Of a stretch of 12,595 nucleotides of DNA, positions 1 through 6,295 are shown one piece after another (position 1 is the stretch's first letter; each line of letters starts with the position of its first letter). The translations under genes and the position numbers were made by a program. A model generated the notes under the pieces. That model made no database searches. It worked only from the letters and a program-made list of their open reading frames with translations, and had not been told where the DNA came from. Source of the DNA: Cycloclasticus sp. GTDB lineage: Bacteria > Pseudomonadota > Gammaproteobacteria > Methylococcales > Cycloclasticaceae. The DNA lies in contig DUCA01000182.1 in assembly GCA_012960055.1 (NCBI GenBank), positions 936 through 13,530 of the forward strand, given 5' to 3'.

Positions 1-45
1 GGAGTTCAAGAGCATATTGTTACAGATTACTGAGCAGGGGGGGTG

Positions 46-170
46 TATGTGGTTAAACATTGAGCAGAGTTTGTAAGTACAAGCCTGTACTCCAGTTTTC
101 CTATTTCACGCTACTTTTACACAAAGTTACCCACAGAATGCGTGGATAACTTTGAAGGCGCTTTTTATTT
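46..170 (+). repeat. 125-bp tandem repeat, copy A
   Basis: First of two head-to-tail copies with a 125-base offset. The segment 59-122 aligns without gaps to 184-247 with about 56 of 64 identical bases. Matching continues upstream (GGTTAAACATTGAGCAG against GGTCAAAGATTGAGCAG) and weakens after about 165. It contains a perfect short inverted repeat AGTACA-AGCC-TGTACT (76-91) and a longer hairpin (123-153). No reading frame is conserved between copies, so the unit looks structural or regulatory rather than coding. Its edges are approximate because identity fades at both ends. Confidence 0.85.
123..153. repeat. Inverted repeat (hairpin) in copy A with paired DnaA-like boxes
   Basis: Arms AAAGTTA (123-129) and TAACTTT (147-153) pair perfectly. 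After one C/A mismatch the stem continues with CCAC (131-134) and GTGG (142-145), leaving a 7-base loop. TTACCCACA (127-135) and, on the minus strand, TTATCCACG (149-141) each resemble the DnaA box TTATNCACA with one deviation, arranged head to head. Read on the minus strand, this hairpin matches copy B's hairpin at 29 of 31 positions, better than in direct orientation (26 of 31). A factor-independent terminator for an upstream gene is possible but less likely, because the T-tract does not directly follow the stem. Confidence 0.7.
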
Positions 171-295
171 TACTTGGTCAAAGATTGAGCAGTTTTTGTA
201 AGTACAAGCCTGCACTCCAATTTTTTTATTTCACGTTACTTTTGCACAAAGTTATCCACAGATTCTGTGGGTAACTTTAAAAGCTCTTTTCATTG
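171..295 (+). repeat. 125-bp tandem repeat, copy B
   Basis: Second copy, directly abutting copy A and ending about 50 bases before the chosen umuD start. Its short inverted repeat (201-216) has one change that breaks the dyad (TGCACT instead of TGTACT), so copy A keeps the more perfect form. Its longer hairpin is at 248-278. The T-rich sequence after the hairpin (about 287-300) could overlap the umuDC promoter. The duplication therefore probably doubled whatever element lies upstream of umuDC, although an effect on expression is inference. Confidence 0.85.
248..278. repeat. Inverted repeat (hairpin) in copy B with paired DnaA-like boxes
   Basis: Arms AAAGTTA (248-254) and TAACTTT (272-278) are joined by a T/G wobble position and a 5-bp inner stem (CCACA 256-260 with TGTGG 266-270) around a 5-base loop. 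TTATCCACA (252-260) is an exact match to the strongest class of E. coli DnaA box. The opposite strand reads TTACCCACA (274-266), one base off consensus. Whether DnaA binds here is inference; the dyad itself is plain in the sequence. Confidence 0.75.
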
Positions 296-332
296 CTTTT
301 TGAATTGCGTACACTAATCAAAAGTAATGATT

Positions 333-340
333 AAAGAGAG
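333..340 (+). promoter_or_regulatory. Ribosome binding site deciding the umuD start
   Basis: AAAGAGAG lies seven bases before the ATG at 348. It is the only purine-rich Shine-Dalgarno-like stretch near either candidate start. The earlier in-frame ATG at 327 has no comparable element upstream, so 348 is preferred. Confidence 0.5.
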
Positions 341-347
341 CTCTATT

Positions 348-944
348 ATGGTTAAAGATACATCAAATCGAGGCGGCGAACGCGCGGGAGCGGGACGTAA
401 GAAAGGTTTCTCCAAGTATGGTGAGTCCACTAAAGCGGTTAGAATTCCTGAAAGTTTGTTAGCAACAGTGATCGAATTGCTGGACTATAAGAAGCAACAA
501 GTGGCGTCTAAAGATATAGACCACCCCGATGTTTATTTCCCTGACTTTGATAGCCCAGTGCCATCTATACCTTTCTATGGCGTCAGTGTTTCCGCGGGTT
601 TCCCGTCACCAGCAGATGATTATGTGGAAAAACGCTTAGATCTTAATGAGTTGCTGATTAACAAGCCGGCCTCTACTTTTTTTGTTCGCGCAGAAGGCGA
701 ATCGATGCTGGGCGCGGGCATACACCCAGACGATGTGCTGGTTGTTGATCGTTCAGTACACCCCGGTGTGGGTAAGATAGTTGTCTGCGCTTTAGACGGC
801 GAGCTAACTGTTAAGCGATTGCGTTCTAAGGAAGGTAAGCTGGTACTCGCGCCCGAGAATCCTAATTATCCCGACATTCCGCTTGAAGGGGAAGTCGATA
901 TGGTTATTTGGGGCGTGGTAACCAGCGTTATCCACAATGTCTAA
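348..944 (+). CDS. umuD: UmuD-like autoproteolytic subunit of DNA polymerase V
   Basis: This is the accessory protein of translesion polymerase V. Family members self-cleave on RecA filaments to give the active UmuD' form that partners UmuC. With the ATG at 348 it has 198 residues (an ATG at 327 would add seven). The S24/LexA-type protease fold is clear: a cleavage-site Ala83-Gly84 in VSVSAGFPSP, catalytic Ser119 in GESM and Lys156 in LTVKRL. E. coli UmuD has 139 residues, so the arm before the cleavage site is about 60 residues longer here. That arm starts with a Gly/Arg-rich motif GGERAGAGRKKG (about residues 9-20) and then TKAVRIPESL, which resembles short basic segments at the start of other SOS-type proteins. 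Its role is not known to me. The gene is followed 21 bases later by umuC. SOS control is expected for the family, but no standard LexA box is visible upstream. Confidence 0.93.
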   Translation: MVKDTSNRGGERAGAGRKKGFSKYGESTKAVRIPESLLATVIELLDYKKQQVASKDIDHPDVYFPDFDSPVPSIPFYGVSVSAGFPSPADDYVEKRLDLNELLINKPASTFFVRAEGESMLGAGIHPDDVLVVDRSVHPGVGKIVVCALDGELTVKRLRSKEGKLVLAPENPNYPDIPLEGEVDMVIWGVVTSVIHNV

Positions 945-965
945 AATCGTCGAAATTGCACCCAA

Positions 966-2240
966 ATGCCTGCAAATATAGCCCTTGTTGACTGCAATAA
1001 TTTTTATGTCAGTTGTGAACGGTTATTCCGTCCAGACTTAAGAAATAAGCCGGTTGCTGTGCTGAGCAATAACGATGGTTGCATCATTGCACGTAGCCAA
1101 GAAGTGAAAGATTTAGGCATTAAAATGGCAGTGCCCGTTCATCAAGTAAAGCACCTTGTTGAGCAGCATGGTATTCAACTGTTCTCATCAAATTACCCCT
1201 TGTATGCAGATTTATCTGCGCGGATTATGCACAGCTTGACGGCTTTTTCACCTGCTACAGAAATTTATTCGATTGATGAAGCTTTTATTGATTTAGATCA
1301 TGCAAGTGTAGGGGCCACAGAATTAGGTTTAGAAATAAAAAAGAGTTTATGGCAATGGGTAGGCATACCGGTTTGTGTGGGCATTGGTCCAACCAAGACC
1401 TTGGCGAAATTAGCTAATTATGCTGCTAAGAAATGGCCTAAAACAGGCAGTGTTGTTGATATTAGCGACGTGGTCAAACGTAAGAAGATTATGCAAATCA
1501 CTCCTGTTGGTGAAGTTTGGGGGGTAGGGCGCTGCTTAACCGAAAGGCTTAATGCGCTTGGTATAGACAGCGTTTGGGATTTACAGTCGCAATCCATTGG
1601 TGCCATTCGGAGGAACTTTAGCATCACCTTGGCGAAAACGGTTAAGGAGCTTCAAGGCATGCCTATGATGCCATTTGCCGAGCCGGCAAAAAAAAAGCAA
1701 CAAATTATTTGTTCCAGAAGCTTTAAAACTAAACTAACTGATCAGTATGAGCTTGCTCAAACGCTGAGTGTGTTTTGCCTACGGGCAGCGGAGAAGTTAC
1801 GAGCACAGCAAGGGCTCGCGCGTAAAGTGACGGTGTTTATACGCACCAGCCCGTTTGATGGTACGAATGCCTATTCGAAGTCGGTGAGCTACAAACTAAC
1901 CTCGGCAACACAAGACAGTAGAGAGTTATTGAAAATGACGAAACAATTATTGGCGTCGATTTATAAGCCAGGCTATCAATACCAGCAGGCCGGCGTTATG
2001 TTGGGCGATATAGTGTGTTTACAAGGCAGCAAGGCCAAACAACAAGACTTGTTTTCAACAACGGCAGATGTGCGTAGTGAAATGCTAATGAAAACCTTGG
2101 ACGAGATTAACCAGCGTTTTGATAACAGCATAACCCTGGCGGCGGTTGGTAATAAAAAACTTTGGCAGTCGGTGCCAATTAATCGTTCAAACCAATACAC
2201 CACGGATTGGAAAGGCTTAGCGAAAGTGAAGATTCAATAA
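966..2240 (+). CDS. umuC: UmuC, catalytic subunit of error-prone DNA polymerase V
   Basis: This is a Y-family polymerase that copies damaged DNA with UmuD'2 and RecA. The 424-residue length is normal for UmuC (E. coli 422). Catalytic acidic residues are visible as Asp9 (ALVDCNNFYVSCE) and Asp104-Glu105 (YSIDEAF). The helix-hairpin-helix/thumb region begins near GIGPTKTLAKLA (139-150), and the little-finger domain spans about 245-355. QQDLF (359-363) fits the sliding-clamp-binding motif. The C-terminal tail with NKKLW and TTDWKGL matches the UmuC-specific C-terminal domain. The ATG at 966 was chosen because family proteins start a few residues before the ALVDCNNF motif. It has no strong ribosome binding site, which suggests coupling to umuD 21 bases upstream. 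A terminator lies directly after the stop codon. Confidence 0.97.
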   Translation: MPANIALVDCNNFYVSCERLFRPDLRNKPVAVLSNNDGCIIARSQEVKDLGIKMAVPVHQVKHLVEQHGIQLFSSNYPLYADLSARIMHSLTAFSPATEIYSIDEAFIDLDHASVGATELGLEIKKSLWQWVGIPVCVGIGPTKTLAKLANYAAKKWPKTGSVVDISDVVKRKKIMQITPVGEVWGVGRCLTERLNALGIDSVWDLQSQSIGAIRRNFSITLAKTVKELQGMPMMPFAEPAKKKQQIICSRSFKTKLTDQYELAQTLSVFCLRAAEKLRAQQGLARKVTVFIRTSPFDGTNAYSKSVSYKLTSATQDSRELLKMTKQLLASIYKPGYQYQQAGVMLGDIVCLQGSKAKQQDLFSTTADVRSEMLMKTLDEINQRFDNSITLAAVGNKKLWQSVPINRSNQYTTDWKGLAKVKIQ

Positions 2241-2241
2241 A

Positions 2242-2270
2242 AAAGGGTATGTGCAATGCACATACCCTTT
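2242..2270. terminator. Bidirectional terminator between umuC and the aldolase gene
   Basis: A perfect 13-bp stem (AAAGGGTATGTGC at 2242-2254 with its complement at 2258-2270) closes on a 3-base AAT loop. It starts two bases after the umuC stop. Its outer A/T pairs give a short U-run in either direction, and A-rich sequence precedes it on the plus strand. It sits between convergent genes, so it can end both the umuDC transcript and the long minus-strand transcript. The minus-strand stop is 27 bases away. Confidence 0.85.
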
Positions 2271-2296
2271 ATAAAACAATGAATTGAATGCGTTAC

Positions 2297-3295
2297 TTAC
2301 AGTGTTCCATTAACTAGTTTTTTAGTCAGTTCAGCCCAGCCAGCACCTGCTTTTGCTGCGCCTTCTAAATAATTCGCAGGGGCCGATTGGTAAGGAGGAC
2401 GACAAGGGCCAGCTTTCATCCAGCCACCGGCGTTAATGCGTTCTTTTTCAAGTTGGATGTTGTAACGTGAAAATTCAGCAAAGCCGCCTGGAGGGAACAG
2501 GTTGGCTAACACGGGAATCATTTGTCCGTATAAAGCGTCGGGAACACTCCAATCACCTGTTTTAACCGACTCTCTAACGCTGTCACGCCAATGAATGGTT
2601 AATTCCGGGCCAGTACAGGCACAAGGTGACCAAAACGCAGTGTGGAATTCAGGGTCCATTTTTGCAGCATCAGCGTGATCAAATTCTAGTGGCAAGAAAC
2701 GAATCTTTTTGCGTGATACCAATGTATGTAAATGCAATTGACCAATATTGATGTATTTGCAGGTAATCACCTGAGGAATATTAGCAACTTGCGCCCAAAA
2801 TGGTGCGGGGAAGTCAAATTTAAAGGCTTCAGAGTTTGCGTAAACGCAAATAGCCATTTCAGGCACAGCTTCCGCCACGTCCTGGTAAAAGCGAACCGCG
2901 CCAGGTACATCCATTTGTTGCCACATCGGTAGGCCTAACATGGTGCCGTCTGCGCCGATATCACGAGCATGTTTTAGCTGGCGAATAGTTTCACGGGTAT
3001 TCATGGTGGTAACGCCAACAAACACAGGGACTCGGCCTGCGGCTGTTTCAACCATTACTTCCATCATTTTCTTCTTTTCTTCCCAAGAAAGCGATGCACC
3101 TTCACCAAATGTTCCTTGGCACATAATGGCGTCAACGCCTGCGGTGATTAAGCCTTCAACAGCTTTGGCCACTTCATCGTAGTCTACGCTGTCTTCTGTA
3201 CGCCAATCGCCGCCTGTTTCAATAGCTGGGGTCGGAATAATTGCCCAAGCGCCGTTTACATCGTCTACGGTTAATCTATCTTGCCTTCTTGCCAT
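2297..3295 (-). CDS. NahE/PhdJ-type hydratase-aldolase (dihydrodipicolinate synthase superfamily)
   Basis: This is a class I pyruvate aldolase-type TIM barrel of 332 residues, the same length class as trans-o-hydroxybenzylidenepyruvate hydratase-aldolase (NahE, naphthalene) and the carboxy analogue PhdJ (phenanthrene). I recognise shared blocks: NGAWAIIPTP (14-23), GTFGEGA (61-67), GADGTMLGLPMW (114-125), VYANSEAFKFDFP (151-163), the Schiff-base Lys180 in ITCKYINIG, Tyr152, FWSP (221-224), and GGWMKAGPCRPPY near the C-terminus. These enzymes release pyruvate and an aldehyde from an unsaturated 2-oxo acid. No ring-cleaving dioxygenase or other aromatic-pathway gene is in the window, so the true substrate is open. 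The gene lies 86 bases after acetoacetyl-CoA synthetase on the same strand with its own good ribosome binding site. It may be read through from the leucine operon or have its own promoter. Confidence 0.85.
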   Translation of the reverse strand: MARRQDRLTVDDVNGAWAIIPTPAIETGGDWRTEDSVDYDEVAKAVEGLITAGVDAIMCQGTFGEGASLSWEEKKKMMEVMVETAAGRVPVFVGVTTMNTRETIRQLKHARDIGADGTMLGLPMWQQMDVPGAVRFYQDVAEAVPEMAICVYANSEAFKFDFPAPFWAQVANIPQVITCKYINIGQLHLHTLVSRKKIRFLPLEFDHADAAKMDPEFHTAFWSPCACTGPELTIHWRDSVRESVKTGDWSVPDALYGQMIPVLANLFPPGGFAEFSRYNIQLEKERINAGGWMKAGPCRPPYQSAPANYLEGAAKAGAGWAELTKKLVNGTL

Positions 3296-3300
3296 GTGAC

Positions 3301-3309
3301 ATCACCTTT
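3301..3309 (-). promoter_or_regulatory. Ribosome binding site of the hydratase-aldolase
   Basis: On the minus strand AAAGGTGAT precedes the ATG at 3295, with the AAAGGTG core seven bases away. It is the best Shine-Dalgarno match among the minus-strand genes here, which fits independent translation rather than coupling. The rest of the 86-base gap (3296-3381) is AT-rich, and I see no convincing terminator or promoter pair in it. Confidence 0.7.
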
Positions 3310-3381
3310 ATTATGATAAAAGATTATTCTAAAGTGAATTAAAATTTATACTAGCGACATTTATCAGTTTTTACTTATATT

Positions 3382-5322
3382 CTAAGTGAATGTTAAATGC
3401 TGATAAAAATCCAAGCTGTCGGGGTTAGATAAAGCGTCTTTGTTTTTAACCTCTTCACCATGAAGCAATTTTTTAATGGCCAATTCAACTTTCTTGCCAC
3501 TTAATGTATAGGGGATGGCATTTGTTTGAATGATAAGCGCCGGTACATGACGCGGGCTGCATTTGTCTTTGATGGCCTTTTTAAGGCTGATTTGTAATGC
3601 GTCATTAAACACAGCGCCATCATTTAAGATAATAAACAGTAGGATGCGTTCATCGCCATCCCAGCGTTGGCCTACGGCAACGGAATCTACAATCTCGGGT
3701 AGCGCTTCAACAACACGATATAAATCGGCCGTACCTAAGCGCACGCCGCCAGGGTTTAAAGTGGCGTCTGAACGCCCAAAGAAGCGCACGCCGCCGTGCT
3801 CGTTAATATCGACATAATCGCCGTGGCACCAAATGTTGGGGTACACATCAAAATATGCGTCGTGGTATTTTTTTCCGCCTTCATCATTTAAGAAATAAAT
3901 AGGCATCACAGGAAACGCAGCGCTGCAGACTAATTCGCCTTTTTCACCAATGATGGCTTGGCCGTTTTCATTGAGCGCCTCAACCTTCATGCCGAGCATT
4001 CGGCATTGTAATTCGCCACGGTGGACGGGTAGCCAAGGCACGCCGCCAGCAAAACAGGAAACAATATCAGTACCGCCGGAAATTGACGCTAACAACACAT
4101 CGTCTTTCCAGTCTCGGTAAACGTAATCAAAGCTTTTTTCTAACAAGGGCGAGCCGGTTGAAAGAATCGTTTCGAGTGATGGGAATTGGGACAGTTGTTT
4201 GGGCGTTATGCCCATGTTTTCCAGCGTATCGATGTACTTGGCACTGGTGCCAAAAATATTGATGCCTAATTCATCAATCATTTTTAGCAAGATACTGGTA
4301 TCTGGTTTTAATGGGTTACCATCAAACAGTACGATAGCGCCGCCGGTCGCAAGGCCGGATACTAACCAGTTCCACATCATCCAACCGCAGGTGGTGAAAT
4401 AGAAAAGCGTTTTATCGCGGCTCATATCGGCATGTAACTTATGCTCTTTAAGGTGCTGAAGGAGAACACCGCCCGCACAGTGAACGATACTCTTAGGTAA
4501 ACCGGTGGTGCCGGATGAATACATGATGTACAACGGGTGATCGAAAGGCAATTGTTCGAAGGCTAACGGAGCTGGTTCTTTGGCTAAAAAGTCATCCCAA
4601 AAGATTGCGTTGTTGATGTTCGATAATTCAGGTTTCTCAACGTACTTTGCAACCACAACCACCTCAACAGAGGGTAGGAACTCAATAATGGCATTCAGTT
4701 TATCCAGCGTATTAATGTACTTGCCGCCGTATAAATAGCCATCAGCAGCAATCACCACCTTGGGATTAATTTGTTGAAAGCGATCCAGCACGCCTTTAAT
4801 GCCAAAGTCGGGTGAGGTGGACGACCAAACAGCGCCGATGCTTGCCGTTGCCAACATAGCGATGAGGGTTTCCGGTACGTTTGGCATAAACGCGGCTACG
4901 CGGTCACCTTTTGTTAGGCCCATTTCGCGTAGACTATGTGCTAGCTTTTCAACTTCTGTGTAAAGCTCTGCGTAGCTGAGCTGTGTTTTAATTTGCTCTT
5001 CGCCCCAAAAATGCACCGCGGTTAGATCATCACGAAAGCGCAGTAAATTTTCCGCAAAGTTTAAGCGTGAATCGGTAAACCACGTCGCGCCAGGCATTTT
5101 ATGAATATCATCAACAACCGATGAATAAGGCGTAGAGTGAATGACGTCGCTACTCTCCCAAATGTTTTGCCAAAATACTGGAATATTGTTGATAGACCAG
5201 TCATACAGCTCGCTGTAAGAATTAAGAGAAAGGTCATAGCGTTCATTAACGGTTTGGGCAAACTGCCAAACTTGTGAGCTCTCGATACGAGACTGAGAGG
5301 GTGTCCAGAGTTGTTTATTCAT
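3382..5322 (-). CDS. aacS: Acetoacetyl-CoA synthetase (acetoacetate--CoA ligase)
   Basis: This enzyme activates acetoacetate with ATP and CoA to acetoacetyl-CoA, AMP and pyrophosphate in the cytoplasm. The 646-residue length is typical for AacS. Visible parts are the N-terminal acetyl-CoA-synthetase-type cap (about 38-95, YSELYDWSINN), the adenylate-forming P-loop YSSGTTGLPK (268-277), TCGWMMWNWL (311-320) as in AacS and related ligases, ISGGTD (414-419), HGD (500-502), the hinge-region NPGGVRLGTADLY (523-535) and the C-terminal catalytic Lys610 in YTLSGKKVE. The start codon ATG lies four bases after the stop of the BtrH-like gene and lacks a clear ribosome binding site, so translational coupling is likely. 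Acetoacetate from HMG-CoA lyase is the obvious substrate, and the thiolase of the same operon would consume the product. This takes the place of a CoA-transferase (AtoDA/SCOT), which is not present in the window. Confidence 0.96.
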   Translation of the reverse strand: MNKQLWTPSQSRIESSQVWQFAQTVNERYDLSLNSYSELYDWSINNIPVFWQNIWESSDVIHSTPYSSVVDDIHKMPGATWFTDSRLNFAENLLRFRDDLTAVHFWGEEQIKTQLSYAELYTEVEKLAHSLREMGLTKGDRVAAFMPNVPETLIAMLATASIGAVWSSTSPDFGIKGVLDRFQQINPKVVIAADGYLYGGKYINTLDKLNAIIEFLPSVEVVVVAKYVEKPELSNINNAIFWDDFLAKEPAPLAFEQLPFDHPLYIMYSSGTTGLPKSIVHCAGGVLLQHLKEHKLHADMSRDKTLFYFTTCGWMMWNWLVSGLATGGAIVLFDGNPLKPDTSILLKMIDELGINIFGTSAKYIDTLENMGITPKQLSQFPSLETILSTGSPLLEKSFDYVYRDWKDDVLLASISGGTDIVSCFAGGVPWLPVHRGELQCRMLGMKVEALNENGQAIIGEKGELVCSAAFPVMPIYFLNDEGGKKYHDAYFDVYPNIWCHGDYVDINEHGGVRFFGRSDATLNPGGVRLGTADLYRVVEALPEIVDSVAVGQRWDGDERILLFIILNDGAVFNDALQISLKKAIKDKCSPRHVPALIIQTNAIPYTLSGKKVELAIKKLLHGEEVKNKDALSNPDSLDFYQHLTFT

Positions 5323-5326
5323 ATTG

Positions 5327-6295
5327 TTAAATCGTTTTTAGAATAGTTTTACAGCGTGTGACTTCTAATTTTTTAATGTGTTTGAGTTGGGCGGCCGCCG
5401 CTATAAAGCCTTCTGGTTCTTGCTTGATAAAAATGGTTTTGAAAATGTGGGCGAGCGCCTGCCATTGTTCGGCTGATTCTCTGAAGGCAATATCGGCATT
5501 GCAATTTCTTAAGCGGGGAAGGTAACGGTAAGTTTCTTTGATAAAGTCAGCGTAAAGAAACCGGAAGTTACCACCACCTGTTCCACGCTTTTCAATGGAC
5601 TGATAAGCAAATCGCGCATGCCACTGCCAGTCTTTGGTCTGTGCCCATTGGGGAATCGCTTCTATTGCCCGTTCCATTGCAGCAACACCTTCTAGCGCAT
5701 GATCAGCAGAAAGCAAGCTCTTCAAAGTTGCTGTAATTGAATCTTTAATCATGTCAGATGATGGGGAAAAACGCATTTCAGGTGCGCTTGTATACGAATA
5801 TGCCGTCATGAAAGGCGGGTAATTACCAGCAACCGCTTGTTTAAATTGTGCAATTGAAATGTGTTGTAATTCTTCAGAAAACGACTCAGCAATCTCCACC
5901 TGTTCAGCATTCTCATCTAAACCAACCACTAAAACGCCATGACCAAAAAAATCGGCTGGTTGGTAATAGGGTAGGCCAGCTATTGAAGTTTTAGCAATGA
6001 TAGGTCTATTGTTCCGGATAGAATCGGCGATGGTCGATGCCTGCCACGAACCCTGCCATGAAAGTGGCGTTTCTATACGTTGGTAAAACTTTTCTTCAAA
6101 ATTACTTGCGCGGCCATTAAAGCGAGAAACGGGTGACAGCGCTTCATCTTCGTAATAAACAAAACCGAGCCCTTCACCTAAGCCAAAAACCATCGGTTCA
6201 CTTAATTCAATACCATCAAATCGTGCAATGTCACCGATCGCAGTACTTGAACAGTGGACACCCTGACGGTGTGAAAAGTTTTTTAACTGAAGCAC
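5327..6295 (-). CDS. BtrH-like putative acyltransferase (BtrH N-terminal domain plus DUF4872-type C-terminal region)
   Basis: The 322-residue protein carries a BtrH-type N-terminal domain. BtrH itself moves an acyl group from a carrier protein to ribostamycin in butirosin synthesis. The opening HRQGVHCSSTAIGDI (9-23) and GIELSEPMVFGLGEGLGF (28-45) are characteristic. Candidate catalytic residues are Cys15 and His119 (FFGHGVLVVGLDE, 116-128), with Glu137 (IAES) or Asp127 as a possible third member; this assignment is inference. Residues about 150-320 are mostly helical and look like the DUF4872-type partner region. There is no signal peptide or membrane segment, so it should be cytoplasmic. 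It starts with GTG, and the preceding HMG-CoA lyase stop overlaps it by one base (TAGTG). Acetoacetyl-CoA synthetase follows after four bases. This placement links it to acyl-CoA metabolism, but substrate and product are unknown. A thioesterase or amide-forming activity are alternatives. Confidence 0.8.
   Translation of the reverse strand: MLQLKNFSHRQGVHCSSTAIGDIARFDGIELSEPMVFGLGEGLGFVYYEDEALSPVSRFNGRASNFEEKFYQRIETPLSWQGSWQASTIADSIRNNRPIIAKTSIAGLPYYQPADFFGHGVLVVGLDENAEQVEIAESFSEELQHISIAQFKQAVAGNYPPFMTAYSYTSAPEMRFSPSSDMIKDSITATLKSLLSADHALEGVAAMERAIEAIPQWAQTKDWQWHARFAYQSIEKRGTGGGNFRFLYADFIKETYRYLPRLRNCNADIAFRESAEQWQALAHIFKTIFIKQEPEGFIAAAAQLKHIKKLEVTRCKTILKTI

Larger units (their letters stand above)
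1..347. other. Non-coding leader upstream of umuDC
   Basis: I see no convincing gene in this stretch. Most of it (about 46-295) is a tandem duplication of a 125-base unit, described separately. The first 45 bases hold a run of seven G (37-43) and an extra copy of the word TGAGCAG (31-37), which also occurs in both repeat copies. The last 50 bases are AT-rich and must hold the umuDC promoter unless it lies in the repeats. A weak candidate is TTTTCA (287-292) with TACACT (310-315) at 17-base spacing. I searched by eye for the gammaproteobacterial LexA box (CTGT, eight bases, ACAG) and found none. Confidence 0.7.

Noticed and set aside
123..170. Factor-independent terminator for a gene left of the window
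   Set aside because: The hairpin is followed by a GC-containing spacer before the T-rich stretch, and the same element is duplicated without a gene in between. Kept only as a possibility.
46..295. CRISPR array or integron attC sites
   Set aside because: Only two 125-base units abut without unique spacers, and the attC core sequences (GTTRRRY with its partner) are not present.
1..347. Replication origin (oriC)
   Set aside because: DnaA-like boxes are present, but there is no dnaA, dnaN, mnmG or rpmH neighbour, no clear AT-rich unwinding element and no partition gene. The boxes are explained at least partly by the hairpins.
327..347. Upstream ATG of umuD at 327
   Set aside because: It lacks a ribosome binding site, while the ATG at 348 has AAAGAGAG at good spacing. 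The extra seven residues show no family motif.
3296..3381. Separate promoter for the hydratase-aldolase gene
   Set aside because: TATAAA- and TAGAAT-like words occur on the minus strand, but no -35 element sits at suitable spacing, so I could not support a call.
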